64,000 bases of DNA, taken from assembly GCF_004332295.1 (NCBI RefSeq), contig NZ_RXLP01000025.1, forward strand, positions 21,455-85,454. Direction: 5' to 3'. Of the stretch, positions 8,613 to 18,119 are shown in pieces; position 1 is the stretch's first letter, and each line of letters opens with the position of its first letter. The notes beneath the pieces are model-generated. The model searched no databases. It saw nothing but the letters and a program-made list of their open reading frames with translations, and was not told the DNA's origin. Both the position numbers and the translations under genes were made by a program. This stretch comes from Alloscardovia theropitheci (lineage in GTDB: Bacteria; Actinomycetota; Actinomycetes; Actinomycetales; Bifidobacteriaceae).

Positions 8613-8713
8613 GACGCGCAATGCTTCATCTTTGAAGCGTAATTGAGACGTTATTATCGTCATAGCTACCCTCGCTTATTCTCAATCGAGATAACTAATC
8701 TAGATAACTATGT

Positions 8714-8752
8714 GTTAGGCGTTCTATACATTATCTGTGTAGAACGCCTAAC
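8714..8752 (+). promoter_or_regulatory. Strong intergenic hairpin before the second acyltransferase
   Basis: Arms GTTAGGCGTTCTA (8714-8726) and TAGAACGCCTAAC (8740-8752) are perfectly complementary around 13 bases. No clean T-run follows, so it may be a terminator aided by other factors or a leader structure. Its presence supports starting the next gene at 8829 rather than 8643. Confidence 0.5.
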
Positions 8753-8828
8753 TTATACTCGCCTACCCATTACGGACCAATTATCTATTCGCTGCACTTA
8801 TTCATACCGTTCGATGTATAGTAGGCAT

Positions 8829-9788
8829 ATGTTTATCGGCGGAATTAAAAGACCAGTTATCGCAAATATCGAAAAGGCTCACAATGACGGCCGATTCAAT
8901 GACCGCGTTGAGATTCATGATCCTGTCATTCACAAAGAGGATCGTACACAATTAACTCTTAACCATTTGCGTTATGTGCGAACTTTCCGTTATCGCATTA
9001 ATAATCGAGTTGCGCGCTCTCTTTATAACATTTTCGGCTGGTGGAATAACCGTACGACACAATTCGTCGGGCTTGAGAATGCTCGTAAAGTTAAAACTGG
9101 CGCGATTATTACATCCAATCATTTCAACCCATTGGAGAATCTAACAGTTCTCCAGGGTATGCGCCGAGCCGGCCATCTGAGAAACTACGTGGTATCCGAG
9201 GACTCTAATTTCCTCATGCAAGGTTTTATCGGCTTTATGATGAAGAATATCGATACGGTTCCTATCACCAAAAGCCACGATTATCTTTCGCACCAATTCC
9301 CGGCTATTATTCGCCAAATCTTGGCTCATAAACGTTTTATTCTGATTTATCCAGAAGAACAGATGTGGTTTAATTACCGTCGTCCTCGCCCAAACAAGCA
9401 CGGGGCTTTCGACTATGCTGCGGAATTCGGCGTGCCAATTATCCCATGTTTCACTGAAATTATTGATACTGGAAAACCGGATAAAGAAACAACCGAGTTC
9501 AATAAAGTACGCTATGTTTTGCACATTCTTGATCCTATCTACCCAGATCCTTCATTATCTGTGGCACAAAACAGCGAAATGATGCGCCAAAAAGATTATG
9601 AGCAAAAAGTAGCATGTTATGAGAGCGTCTATGGTAAATCTATCGATGCACCATTCTCACTCGATGATATCGCAGGATGGACAGCCGGAGATCCTTCTAT
9701 AGAACCTCAAGATAGTAACGCCGAAGATAGCAACGACAAAGATAGCAACGACAAAGTTGATAATCTAGCAAATCCATTTGCTGCTTAG
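8829..9788 (+). CDS. PlsC-like acyltransferase with Asp/Ser/Asn repeat tail
   Basis: 319 residues from MFIGGIKRPV at 8829. A longer frame opens at 8643, but the extra 62 codons cover a perfect hairpin and read as noise. Core motifs: ITSNHFNPLENL (NH block with Glu-Asn where Asp is usual), DTVPITKSHDYLSH and YPEEQMWFNYRRPRPNKHGAF (the FPEG-like block). This is a lipid acyltransferase relative of the gene at 5603, with unusual catalytic-block spelling in both. The C-terminal tail (about 295-319) is low complexity with DSN(A/D)(E/K) repeats, encoded by three 15-bp units at 9711-9755. It ends the four-gene locus and is followed by a strong terminator. Confidence 0.72.
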   Translation: MFIGGIKRPVIANIEKAHNDGRFNDRVEIHDPVIHKEDRTQLTLNHLRYVRTFRYRINNRVARSLYNIFGWWNNRTTQFVGLENARKVKTGAIITSNHFNPLENLTVLQGMRRAGHLRNYVVSEDSNFLMQGFIGFMMKNIDTVPITKSHDYLSHQFPAIIRQILAHKRFILIYPEEQMWFNYRRPRPNKHGAFDYAAEFGVPIIPCFTEIIDTGKPDKETTEFNKVRYVLHILDPIYPDPSLSVAQNSEMMRQKDYEQKVACYESVYGKSIDAPFSLDDIAGWTAGDPSIEPQDSNAEDSNDKDSNDKVDNLANPFAA

Positions 9789-9797
9789 ACACAATAG

Positions 9798-9851
9798 ATA
9801 TGGTGATGGGGTTGAGAATACTTACATTCTCAACCCCATCACCATATTTTC
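9798..9851. terminator. Bidirectional terminator between convergent genes
   Basis: Perfect 22-bp arms at 9798-9819 and 9826-9847, loop ACTTAC, then a T-run on the plus strand. It serves the acyltransferase gene (plus strand) and possibly the GH2 gene (minus strand) converging on it. Confidence 0.85.
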
Positions 9852-9927
9852 CGGTAGTTATCCCGGTTATCTTGGTAAGTGTTTCATCACACGTAATCTA
9901 CTCGATATTAACTTACTCGGAATTAAT

Positions 9928-12687
9928 CTACTGGACATTAGCAGATTGAGATTGCTCAACAGGAATCTCAATCTGCGTTGTACGCTCGCCATCTGAAACA
10001 TGAACACGAATAGCTGACGAATTGCTATTCTGAGCCTGCACTACTGCGAGTGCTTGACCATAATATGTTCCTGTTTCATTCTCTGTATAGGAATCAAAAG
10101 TAAATGGCGCTGCACTGCCCAATCCTACAAGCGTTCCGCCATCTACATTTACAGTTAAACGGCCACGTTCCAATGGTTTTACCACGCCATGTTCATCACA
10201 GTACTGCAAACGAATAAACGCAAGATGTCCTTTGCGCAGTGCTGGAATTGTAGTTTCATGAGACGAAGCCTCGGAGACAATCGAGGTAGCATCATCTGAA
10301 ATGTCTTGCCTGGAGATAACATCTTCTCCAGCTCCGCCACCAAAACTGACATAGCGTGTAATGTCGCCATTAATCGATTCGGCTACAGCACGAAGTTCTG
10401 TTGGACCTGTAGCACTCGTCAACGATGTGCGTCCTATTTCATTACTCTGCTTATCGTATGCTACGGCTTCAATCGTGCCTGGCTCGTAAGCACATGTAAA
10501 ACGCGCTATGCAATCATTACGCATTTTTTTGCGTCCCACTTCATGTCCATTGACGAACAATGCCACGCTGAATGCGCGAGCGTAAACTTCAACTTTTGCC
10601 TTTTTACCCTCACATCCATCCCAACTCCATGACGGGATAGCATTGCTCATTTTCCACGCGGATGGCGAATGCTTATCTTTTGTATGATTAACTGGGCAGA
10701 CAGCGATAAAAGGACCATCCTCTGCTTCCAACGCAACCTTTGTATACAATGCCTCACCAAGATCTTGTCCAATTAAATCTATTCGACCCGATCCAGCTGT
10801 TCGCCATCCAAAACCATAAGGTCGAGGAGCATAATCAGCGTATTCCCAAGCACCAACGCCTACTTCTCCCATGTAATCCATTCCAGCCCACACGAAATCG
10901 CCCACGAGACGAGGGTTCTTCTTAGCGAGCTCACGGAATCTATAAGCGTCTGAGCAGAATGTCTCACTTCCTAGGATAAGACGGTTCGGATATTTCTTAA
11001 GATCATGACGATATCGCTTGATTCCGTAGTTGTACCCTGCGATATCCATCGCTGCAAACGCATCCTTGGTTTTCCAATCACACATCGGAAGGGTGGCACC
11101 CGTCTTCATAAAGTCTGCGCCAAGTACACCAGCCATGTCATTAAAGAACTGACTTCCCACAGCCTTGCCGGAGCGCCCAGTCTCATCAGGCACTTGAGCG
11201 CCACTTACCGAAGTATCGTTCGTCGCACCACTCGCCGATTCCTTCGACGCACTCTTTACTGCATTTTTTGCAGCATTATCCACTTCTGCCTGAGCTTTCA
11301 CATCTGAATACACGCCCATACCGATAGAGCTCAAGAAATTAAAGAAAATATTAATTCCGCACGTAACTGGTCGCGTCGCATCAAGCTCGTGAATAAAATC
11401 GGTAAGTTGTTGTGTAAGCTCAATACCTCGCTTTTGAGCGGTTTCACTTACCTCGTTCCCAGTCGAATACATGATAACGCTAGGATGGCTGCGATCCTTG
11501 CGAACCATATCCGTAATATCGTGACGCCACCAATCTTCAAAAAATTCCACATAATCGTACTGAGTTTTGTGAATATACCAATGATCAATATATTCGTCCA
11601 TCATAAGCATGCCTAAAGAATCACAAGCGCGCAGCATCTCTTTTGAGCATGGATTGTGCGCAGAACGAAGTGCGTTATATCCTGCTCGTTGCATTAGAGC
11701 GACTTTACGCCATTCAGCATCCTCGTATGCACGGGCACCGAGCACGCCATTATCGTGATGAATGCACGCACCCTGAACGATAACTCGCTTACCATTAAGA
11801 AGAATTCCCTCATTTCCCCATTCAAGTGTGCGAATACCCACTTGTGTAGTCGCTTCATCCAAAATTGCGTATGTGGCGTGACCGGATAAGTCTTCGTGAG
11901 AATCTTGCGCGTCCTGTGTCTTCTCCAGACGAGCACGCAACGTATACAAATATGGATGATTTGTATCCCACAGTTGAGCATCATGAACTGTCATCACGAC
12001 ATGTGCTGGAGAATTATCCGTCGAGTCTGCTTCGCCGGTGGCTACGACACTCCCCTGGCGATCTGTAAGTTCAAAGATAACGTGTGCAGGTTTGCGAGTT
12101 TCTGCAACAGCTGAGATATGTGCTATACGCGCAATTCGTCCCAACTGCTCTACACCATCAATGCTCTCAGTTGTCATATAAAGACCATCTATATCAATGG
12201 CATTATCATATGCATACCACAGCCGAACAGGGCGATAAATTCCTGCACCCGAATACCACCGGGAATTTGGTTGATCGGCATTTCTAGCGATTACTCGTAA
12301 ACGATGCGGTTTGCCATCGCGTAATTGTTCGGAAATATCTACCGTAAAATTCGTATATCCATATGGACGATATGCAATTTCTCGATCATCAAGATAAACG
12401 CGAGCATGCTGGTATACGCCTTCAAATTCAAGTACATAAATTCCTTTATCAGCACCATCATCGATTGATTGTGTTACGTCTGCACATTCCTCTAAGTCAG
12501 CGAGTGAAATTGTGCGCACGTACTCATAATCTCGACCGTCATACCAACCAGAATTAATACCGCTAATTGCCTGCTCATAGCGTGGTTCACTGAGCATTGC
12601 ATCGTGAGGGATAGTCACATCTTGCCACACCTCATTGCTATCAAGATGGCGATATGCCCATTGTGTGTGAAGAGTTACTGAACGCAT
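9928..12687 (-). CDS. Glycoside hydrolase family 2, beta-galactosidase-like
   Basis: 919 residues, start at 12687 with AAGGA about 9 bases ahead. N-terminal jelly-roll sugar-binding domain (SGINSGWYDGRDYEY, NSRWYSGAGIYRPVRLW), an Ig-like domain, then the TIM barrel. IHHDNGVLGA, ALRSAHNPCSKEMLRACDSLG and the acid/base motif YSTGNEVSE are clear; ILGSETFC holds the likely nucleophile Glu. The C-terminal part contains further beta-sandwich modules of the bifidobacterial GH2 type. No signal peptide, so it hydrolyses imported beta-linked oligosaccharides in the cytoplasm. About 60 residues after GINIFFNFLSS are a polar insert rich in Ser/Ala/Lys. An AT-rich imperfect dyad (12718-12742) lies just upstream. 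Beta-galactosidase is most likely, but GH2 also includes glucuronidases and mannosidases. Confidence 0.85.
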   Translation of the reverse strand: MRSVTLHTQWAYRHLDSNEVWQDVTIPHDAMLSEPRYEQAISGINSGWYDGRDYEYVRTISLADLEECADVTQSIDDGADKGIYVLEFEGVYQHARVYLDDREIAYRPYGYTNFTVDISEQLRDGKPHRLRVIARNADQPNSRWYSGAGIYRPVRLWYAYDNAIDIDGLYMTTESIDGVEQLGRIARIAHISAVAETRKPAHVIFELTDRQGSVVATGEADSTDNSPAHVVMTVHDAQLWDTNHPYLYTLRARLEKTQDAQDSHEDLSGHATYAILDEATTQVGIRTLEWGNEGILLNGKRVIVQGACIHHDNGVLGARAYEDAEWRKVALMQRAGYNALRSAHNPCSKEMLRACDSLGMLMMDEYIDHWYIHKTQYDYVEFFEDWWRHDITDMVRKDRSHPSVIMYSTGNEVSETAQKRGIELTQQLTDFIHELDATRPVTCGINIFFNFLSSIGMGVYSDVKAQAEVDNAAKNAVKSASKESASGATNDTSVSGAQVPDETGRSGKAVGSQFFNDMAGVLGADFMKTGATLPMCDWKTKDAFAAMDIAGYNYGIKRYRHDLKKYPNRLILGSETFCSDAYRFRELAKKNPRLVGDFVWAGMDYMGEVGVGAWEYADYAPRPYGFGWRTAGSGRIDLIGQDLGEALYTKVALEAEDGPFIAVCPVNHTKDKHSPSAWKMSNAIPSWSWDGCEGKKAKVEVYARAFSVALFVNGHEVGRKKMRNDCIARFTCAYEPGTIEAVAYDKQSNEIGRTSLTSATGPTELRAVAESINGDITRYVSFGGGAGEDVISRQDISDDATSIVSEASSHETTIPALRKGHLAFIRLQYCDEHGVVKPLERGRLTVNVDGGTLVGLGSAAPFTFDSYTENETGTYYGQALAVVQAQNSNSSAIRVHVSDGERTTQIEIPVEQSQSANVQ

Positions 12688-12792
12688 ATACTGTCCTTGA
12701 ATCTGTATATCTAAAGGTTTAAATTAATTTCTTTTAATTAAATCGTGCAAAAATGCTCAAGGCTATAGCCTTATTGTACGAATGAAGAGGAT

Positions 12793-12840
12793 AGTTCTCT
12801 AGTATTCTCAGCTTAAAAACCTGCACAATACTAGAGAACT
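12793..12840. terminator. Intergenic hairpin between the small membrane gene and GH2
   Basis: Perfect 14-bp arms AGTTCTCTAGTATT (12793-12806) and AATACTAGAGAACT (12827-12840) with a 20-base loop. No strong T-run on the minus strand, so its terminator role for the GH3 operon is only probable. Confidence 0.5.
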
Positions 12841-12900
12841 TTCCTTCATTTCAGATATTTTTATATCGATTATCGCTTCATTAATGACTCATTTAGCGAT

Positions 12901-13404
12901 TTACTTCTTGGCTGGAGAATCCTGTACTGCTTCATCGTGTTTAACACTCATGCTCGTACGTGACATAAATGATTCCACGATTAAAAGCAATACGGCTATT
13001 ACATACCCTACAAGTGCAGCAATAGTCATGTTCATTGCTACATCTTCAGCAGCAGGATGATTGACAGGAATAAAATAAATATCTGCCACTAGCGGCATAC
13101 GCCTCACAAGGAGAAATGCGAGTGCCGCGCAAATGCTTGCTATGGACACGATTAACAACCCGTCGCTGATGATAGAACGAAGTGAAGGCATGCCTTCTAC
13201 CGCGATCTTATTGCCACGAATCATCAATGCAACATCTGCAGTTAACGCCACGACAGCGAGAATAGACAGACCAATTGCTGGATAATTTATGGCATTTCCT
13301 GCCAAGAATCCTGTGGTACCGCTGACGATAACAATGATCAAGGCAGCCAGTGTAGCAACGGCAGCGATAATCTCACGCCATGATTTTTTCATGAAAGTAG
13401 CCAT
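12901..13404 (-). CDS. Small four-helix membrane protein, partner of the GH3 enzyme
   Basis: 167 residues with four clear membrane segments (about 12-35, 42-62, 72-100 and 125-148) and a polar C-terminal tail. No recognised family. Its start lies 2 bp after the stop of the GH3 gene, with AAGGAA inside the end of that gene, so the two are translationally coupled. This argues for a role with the membrane-anchored GH3 protein, for instance stabilising or placing it. Function is inferred from position only. Confidence 0.72.
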   Translation of the reverse strand: MATFMKKSWREIIAAVATLAALIIVIVSGTTGFLAGNAINYPAIGLSILAVVALTADVALMIRGNKIAVEGMPSLRSIISDGLLIVSIASICAALAFLLVRRMPLVADIYFIPVNHPAAEDVAMNMTIAALVGYVIAVLLLIVESFMSRTSMSVKHDEAVQDSPAKK

Positions 13405-13406
13405 GT

Positions 13407-16400
13407 CTAGTTCCTTTCCTTAGATGTGACGGATGAATTATCGTTATGGTCTTCAACGATCGACTCGCCAGCAGAAGTTTCGTGAGACTTCACACCACGT
13501 ATGATACCCTTGCGAGCGCGCATGATACTGATAATGTATCCAGCTAATCCTGCTAATACCATGGCACCTGCAACTACCAAAGCCACAATGTATCCTATAC
13601 GCCATGAGGTCATTACATTAACTGTGTGGGTACTTGAGTTAACACCGTTAAGAGCTGCTGAGTTTGCAAGCGCATACAGTGCATAATGCAAGTTCTGCTT
13701 AATCGCAAGCAGCATGTCACGGTCTCCCGACAGTCCTTCCACAGTCCAGTAGTCAATTCCTTGTGGACCAAATCCACAGAATGCAACCGTTCCTGCGAGC
13801 GTGGACTCCTTTGGAGCAGCTTTCAACGAGATAGATGTAAAGTCAGTTACGTTATATCCCTTGAAGCCCCATTCATCGCGCAAAATATCGACCATCACTG
13901 AACGATTAGCACTTGGAGCTACTGCACCTATGCGGTTGTAAGACGTCATAACGCCGCGAGCACCTTCACCATATCGCTTATCCTTATTCTTATCTTGCGA
14001 GAATGATGCTGGTTGACCGTTGCCTTCGAATGCTTGTTGGAAATTACGCAATTCAAGCTCGCGTGCTTTCTGCTCGTTCATAAACACAGCGATACCCGAA
14101 CGGTTAATTTCCTGATCGTTAAACGCCAAATGCTTGACGTTTACCAATGTTCCCTTACTCTGGGCGCCTTGAACTACAGCACTACCCGTGTAACCAGAGA
14201 GCACCGGATCTTCAGAGTAATATTCCACACCGCGACTGTTGTAAGCATGACGGTGCAGGTTCATTGCAGGGCCAATCATAATAGGAAGATTGAGTACCAA
14301 AGTGCTCTCGCCCATGAGGATTTGCCCATTTTCATAAGCAAGTTCCTTATTCCACGTGTATGCGAGATTAACAGGTGAAGGAGCTACACGCGTTGCTTTG
14401 TTATACTTCTCACCATCAGCATATGGCGTTCCTTGATACTGACCTTCAGACAGAAGATGCGAATCAGAACCGCCTGGCCCATCATCAGATGTCATGTCTG
14501 GAAGCCCGATTGAAGGCATTCCACCAATTGCGTGGAAAGCGTTAGCCGCAAAATCGAGATATTCTTGCAGCGTTACCTTATCAATGAGCTCGCCCCAACG
14601 TTCATCATCGTAAGAAGCGCCCTTCATATCATTGATGGTCAGTGAGCTAGACTTATCGCCAAACTTAATATCAGATGTATCTTCATTCTTCTTGAGCTTG
14701 ATAAAATCATTGCCTAAAAGTTCAGCTAAGCGTCCAGTAGCTTCTAATCCTTCATATGTGTGAGGGTACGTTCCTTCCCAATTACTACGTGACAGATACG
14801 TTACAGTTCCTGGCTGGAATGCGTTGAAATCAGTAGCATAGTCACCCTCAGAAAGTTTATTCGTAATCTTCTGTCCTGACTTTGATACAGCGAAGGTTAC
14901 TGAATCAACATCACCATCTACATCCCACTGTTGAACGGTATCGTCAACCACGCTTTGGGAATTAGCTGTGCGAGATGACTGATTATTTGTAACTGTATCT
15001 GTCATTTCAGGTTGAATTCCTTGAGCAGATAATACGTTATTAAGTGCTTCATGGACGTTATCACCTAGCGAGAAATAATAACGACCTGGATCCATAATGA
15101 AAGTCTTTGCCGTCTTCGCATCGTAGCTTGCAAGAACCGATAGATCCACTTTCATCTCAATAGTTTGAGATTCTCCAGGCTGTAAGATATCAGTCTTTTC
15201 AAAATCTATAAGCTCAATAGCTGACTTTTCTACACCGTTATCCCTGTCATACTGCGTATAAGGAGCGCTCGCATAAAGTTGAATAGGTGTCTTACCAGCA
15301 ACTTTTCCTGTGTTAGTTACGGTGACGCTTGCAGTAGCTGACTTCTTATCACCGTTGACCTGAACAGAATTGAGCTTACGCTCAAACGTTGTATAGCTCA
15401 GTCCATAACCAAATGGATACGTTACTTCGTTGTTATAGTCCCACGTACCATCGCTCGTCGCAACTGTACCATCTGCAGCCGCGTATGTGCCGGCAGATGC
15501 CTGTGCGCCACCGCGACCACTGACGATATCTGCGTAACGAGTTTCGTAATAACGATAACCGGTGTAAATTCCTTCTGCCTGAATGAGGTATGAGTTCACT
15601 GCAGCATCTTCACTGAAGTCATGCGCATTTTTCCATGGAATATTTCCATAGTTTGCCATTGCAGGGGCTAGAGCCGAATTCTTTGCAAATACGTCTCCTA
15701 ATGCACCAGAAGGATTAACCGTTCCATTGAGAGTGTCAGCCACGCCGTAGAATCCGTATGCACCTGGGAAGCCAATCCACATAATTGCATCGATATTTGC
15801 GTCATCTTGCAAATTTGCAATTTCCATTGGATTTGTAGAATTCACGAGAACGATAACTTTCTTGAAGTTTGCTTCTGCTTCGTGAATAATCGCCATTTCC
15901 TCATCAGAAAGACTCAAGATATTACCGGTTACAGTATGCACTCCATCAGCTAATCCTGCCTGCCCTGGAGTATATCCATCACCGTTTTCACCAGCTGGAC
16001 GACCTACTACGACAACCGCAGCATCATTGTAATCCTTATATTCAGATGCATAGTTAGGGTTGAGACGCTTGAGCTCATTAAGACTCAATTCATGTGGATT
16101 ATTGTAAGAAGTAATGGATTCATACTCCGGGATAAGACCGCTACCAAACTTTGGCTTTGTCCATTTCTGCCCTTTGAAATACGATTCATATGCAGAAAGC
16201 ATAGAAGGGTTAATCTGGAAACCCTTCTCCTTAAAAGCTTCAGTAATTTGGACTGTGGAATATCCATCAGCAATCGATCCGCCAGAGCTTCCATATACAG
16301 GGGCATAGCTTCGTACACCAAACATCGTAATTTTTGCATTCTTGCTTAGTGGCAATGCTTGGTTATCATTCTTTAAGAGAACATTTGTTTCCTCGCCCTC

Positions 16401-16643
16401 TTTAAGAGCGAAATTCTTGAAACCATCATATGCTTCTTTCGCCGTCTTGAACGACGACTGATAGTTCCACGTATCTTTATCATTCTTCGTCGATTGTGTT
16501 ACGGTACGCTGAGACCTCGTGCCTAATGCTGCGTCGACAGATGTGCGATACATTTCAAGTGTTACCGCAGCTACCATAGCTAGCGATAGTAGTAACGCTC
16601 CAATTGCGGTTATACCACGCCAAATTCGCGAATGGCTTGCCAT
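13407..16643 (-). CDS. Membrane-anchored GH3 beta-glucosidase-type enzyme with permuted domain order
   Basis: 1078 residues. An N-terminal membrane segment (about 8-33) leads to what is normally the C-terminal GH3 alpha/beta sandwich (KNDNQALPLSKNAKITMFG). A fibronectin-III-like domain follows (VTVTNTGKVAGKTPIQLYAS), and only then the (beta/alpha)8 barrel: SDDGPGGSDSHLL, LNLPIMIGPAMNLHRHAYN, VNVKHLAFNDQE, RGVMTSYNRIG. FKGYNVTDFTS (about residue 935) carries the nucleophile Asp. A second membrane segment (IGYIVALVVAGAMVLAGLAG) and a basic-to-acidic tail end the protein. The swapped order is known in some clostridial and bifidobacterial GH3 enzymes; anchoring at both ends is uncommon. The catalytic part should face outside and trim beta-linked glycans. 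It lies directly downstream of a GHKL/LytTR sensor pair, which may control it. Confidence 0.83.
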   Translation of the reverse strand: MASHSRIWRGITAIGALLLSLAMVAAVTLEMYRTSVDAALGTRSQRTVTQSTKNDKDTWNYQSSFKTAKEAYDGFKNFALKEGEETNVLLKNDNQALPLSKNAKITMFGVRSYAPVYGSSGGSIADGYSTVQITEAFKEKGFQINPSMLSAYESYFKGQKWTKPKFGSGLIPEYESITSYNNPHELSLNELKRLNPNYASEYKDYNDAAVVVVGRPAGENGDGYTPGQAGLADGVHTVTGNILSLSDEEMAIIHEAEANFKKVIVLVNSTNPMEIANLQDDANIDAIMWIGFPGAYGFYGVADTLNGTVNPSGALGDVFAKNSALAPAMANYGNIPWKNAHDFSEDAAVNSYLIQAEGIYTGYRYYETRYADIVSGRGGAQASAGTYAAADGTVATSDGTWDYNNEVTYPFGYGLSYTTFERKLNSVQVNGDKKSATASVTVTNTGKVAGKTPIQLYASAPYTQYDRDNGVEKSAIELIDFEKTDILQPGESQTIEMKVDLSVLASYDAKTAKTFIMDPGRYYFSLGDNVHEALNNVLSAQGIQPEMTDTVTNNQSSRTANSQSVVDDTVQQWDVDGDVDSVTFAVSKSGQKITNKLSEGDYATDFNAFQPGTVTYLSRSNWEGTYPHTYEGLEATGRLAELLGNDFIKLKKNEDTSDIKFGDKSSSLTINDMKGASYDDERWGELIDKVTLQEYLDFAANAFHAIGGMPSIGLPDMTSDDGPGGSDSHLLSEGQYQGTPYADGEKYNKATRVAPSPVNLAYTWNKELAYENGQILMGESTLVLNLPIMIGPAMNLHRHAYNSRGVEYYSEDPVLSGYTGSAVVQGAQSKGTLVNVKHLAFNDQEINRSGIAVFMNEQKARELELRNFQQAFEGNGQPASFSQDKNKDKRYGEGARGVMTSYNRIGAVAPSANRSVMVDILRDEWGFKGYNVTDFTSISLKAAPKESTLAGTVAFCGFGPQGIDYWTVEGLSGDRDMLLAIKQNLHYALYALANSAALNGVNSSTHTVNVMTSWRIGYIVALVVAGAMVLAGLAGYIISIMRARKGIIRGVKSHETSAGESIVEDHNDNSSVTSKERN

Positions 16644-16817
16644 CTTTCATCCTCCTCGATTTGTGGGCGTTGTGGCACTTGCCTCGTGCCAGTTTTGCTC
16701 ACTATTAGTATGCGAGAGAGAATCCTAATGTTCTAGTCATTCTTCGCAAACGACATAAAATGCATCTCAAAATGCTTTAACTAAATTATTTCCATACGGT
16801 ATGCGCGCGTCCCGCGT

Positions 16818-18119
16818 TCATCTCACTGGAATGAGAAGAGACAAAGTAAAGATATTATCATCCGTCGAAATCGCCATCACCCCGCCATATCGCTGGGTAA
16901 TCATGCGGATTGATCGAGTACCGAAACCATGGTATGCATCATCACCAGTAGTTGTGCGCGGTAAATCATCCACAAATTCGACAGTTCCCTCAAAAGGATT
17001 TTTTACGACGACAGCAATCATTGCACGATTTTGTCTCACATCCAAGGAAATGTATCGTTTCTCTTCCTCGAGATGACTCACTGCTTCAATCGCATTATCC
17101 AATGCATTTCCAAAAAGTGCATAAATATCATGAGAACGCACGAAATACAAAAGTTTTCCATCTACGATGCGTTCAAAACGAATCTTTCGTTTCTCGCAAA
17201 TCAACGATTTTTCCTGCAAAACGACATCAAGAGTATCATTGCCAGTATCGACCGTTGAGTCGTAAATATTAAGCATTTCCTGCAATTCTGCTTGCTCTTG
17301 CGGATCTATGAGACGACCTAACGATCCTAATTGTTTTTTAACATCATGTGTTTTGATATTAATCAGATCAATTACTTCTTTCGAACTAGCTAGTTGCTTC
17401 CTCTGTTCGGCAAGCATGCGTTCAAGGACCAAAGAATTATTCTCAGCATGATGACGTTTCATCATTTGTAATAAAAGCATCATGAAGAAAAAGCTACTAA
17501 CAAGATCGAAAAGCGCGAAAACAAATCTCACTTCGCTCGTAGTATCCAATGCCAAGGATTCGAAAGCGTTCGTCAATATATTTGCGCATACCAACATTCC
17601 TCCCGTAAGGGGTATGAATGAGCGGTAATTCATATGAAAATCGCTAAAACGCAAAAGCCGAGCAAAACACCACCATCCCAGGATAAAAATTGGGATAAGA
17701 GAAAGGACGTACATATATGAGCCACATTGAAGCGATAAGTGCGCGGTATCGCTTATACCATAGCCGATTAACGATGCAGCACGATAACAACAATGTTGGA
17801 GAATTCCAGCAGCAATTGTCACAACTAAAGCCTGCTCGCTGTCGATTGCCCAGCATAACACAGCGCACGCAACGATAAGAGCAAAGAACACGATGTAATG
17901 AACAATAGATGTAGCAAGTGTCACAGGGAAAATATGATTCCAGCCCCATAAGAAAATAGTTACTAGGGCAACGGCTCCTGCCATACGTGCGGCAAAATAA
18001 CTACGCCGTGGCATATGTCCTGCGCACAATACGAGCGAGATAAGAAATTCAAAACCAAAACCGGTATCTGCTAAGAAGGACGCAGATATCTCTACTATGG
18101 CGTTCACTATGGTATTCAT
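16818..18119 (-). CDS. GHKL-type sensor histidine kinase (AgrC-like)
   Basis: 433 residues. The first about 200 form six to seven membrane helices with short loops, as in AgrC/ComD receptors. A coiled linker (about 205-245) leads to the phospho-acceptor region INIKTHDVKKQLGSL (His near residue 250). The HATPase_c domain has the N box GNALDNAIEAV and the G box YHGFGTRSIRMITQRYGG. It would sense a ligand at the membrane and phosphorylate the LytTR regulator encoded just upstream. The genes overlap by 4 bp (ATGA), so they are coupled. No agrD-like signal-peptide gene is visible nearby, so the ligand is unknown; the neighbouring GH3 gene hints at glycan or envelope sensing. Confidence 0.85.
   Translation of the reverse strand: MNTIVNAIVEISASFLADTGFGFEFLISLVLCAGHMPRRSYFAARMAGAVALVTIFLWGWNHIFPVTLATSIVHYIVFFALIVACAVLCWAIDSEQALVVTIAAGILQHCCYRAASLIGYGISDTAHLSLQCGSYMYVLSLIPIFILGWWCFARLLRFSDFHMNYRSFIPLTGGMLVCANILTNAFESLALDTTSEVRFVFALFDLVSSFFFMMLLLQMMKRHHAENNSLVLERMLAEQRKQLASSKEVIDLINIKTHDVKKQLGSLGRLIDPQEQAELQEMLNIYDSTVDTGNDTLDVVLQEKSLICEKRKIRFERIVDGKLLYFVRSHDIYALFGNALDNAIEAVSHLEEEKRYISLDVRQNRAMIAVVVKNPFEGTVEFVDDLPRTTTGDDAYHGFGTRSIRMITQRYGGVMAISTDDNIFTLSLLIPVR

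Noticed and set aside
8643..8828. 62-codon N-terminal extension of the second acyltransferase
   Set aside because: Covers a perfect 13-bp hairpin, has no homologous look and no better ribosome site than 8829.
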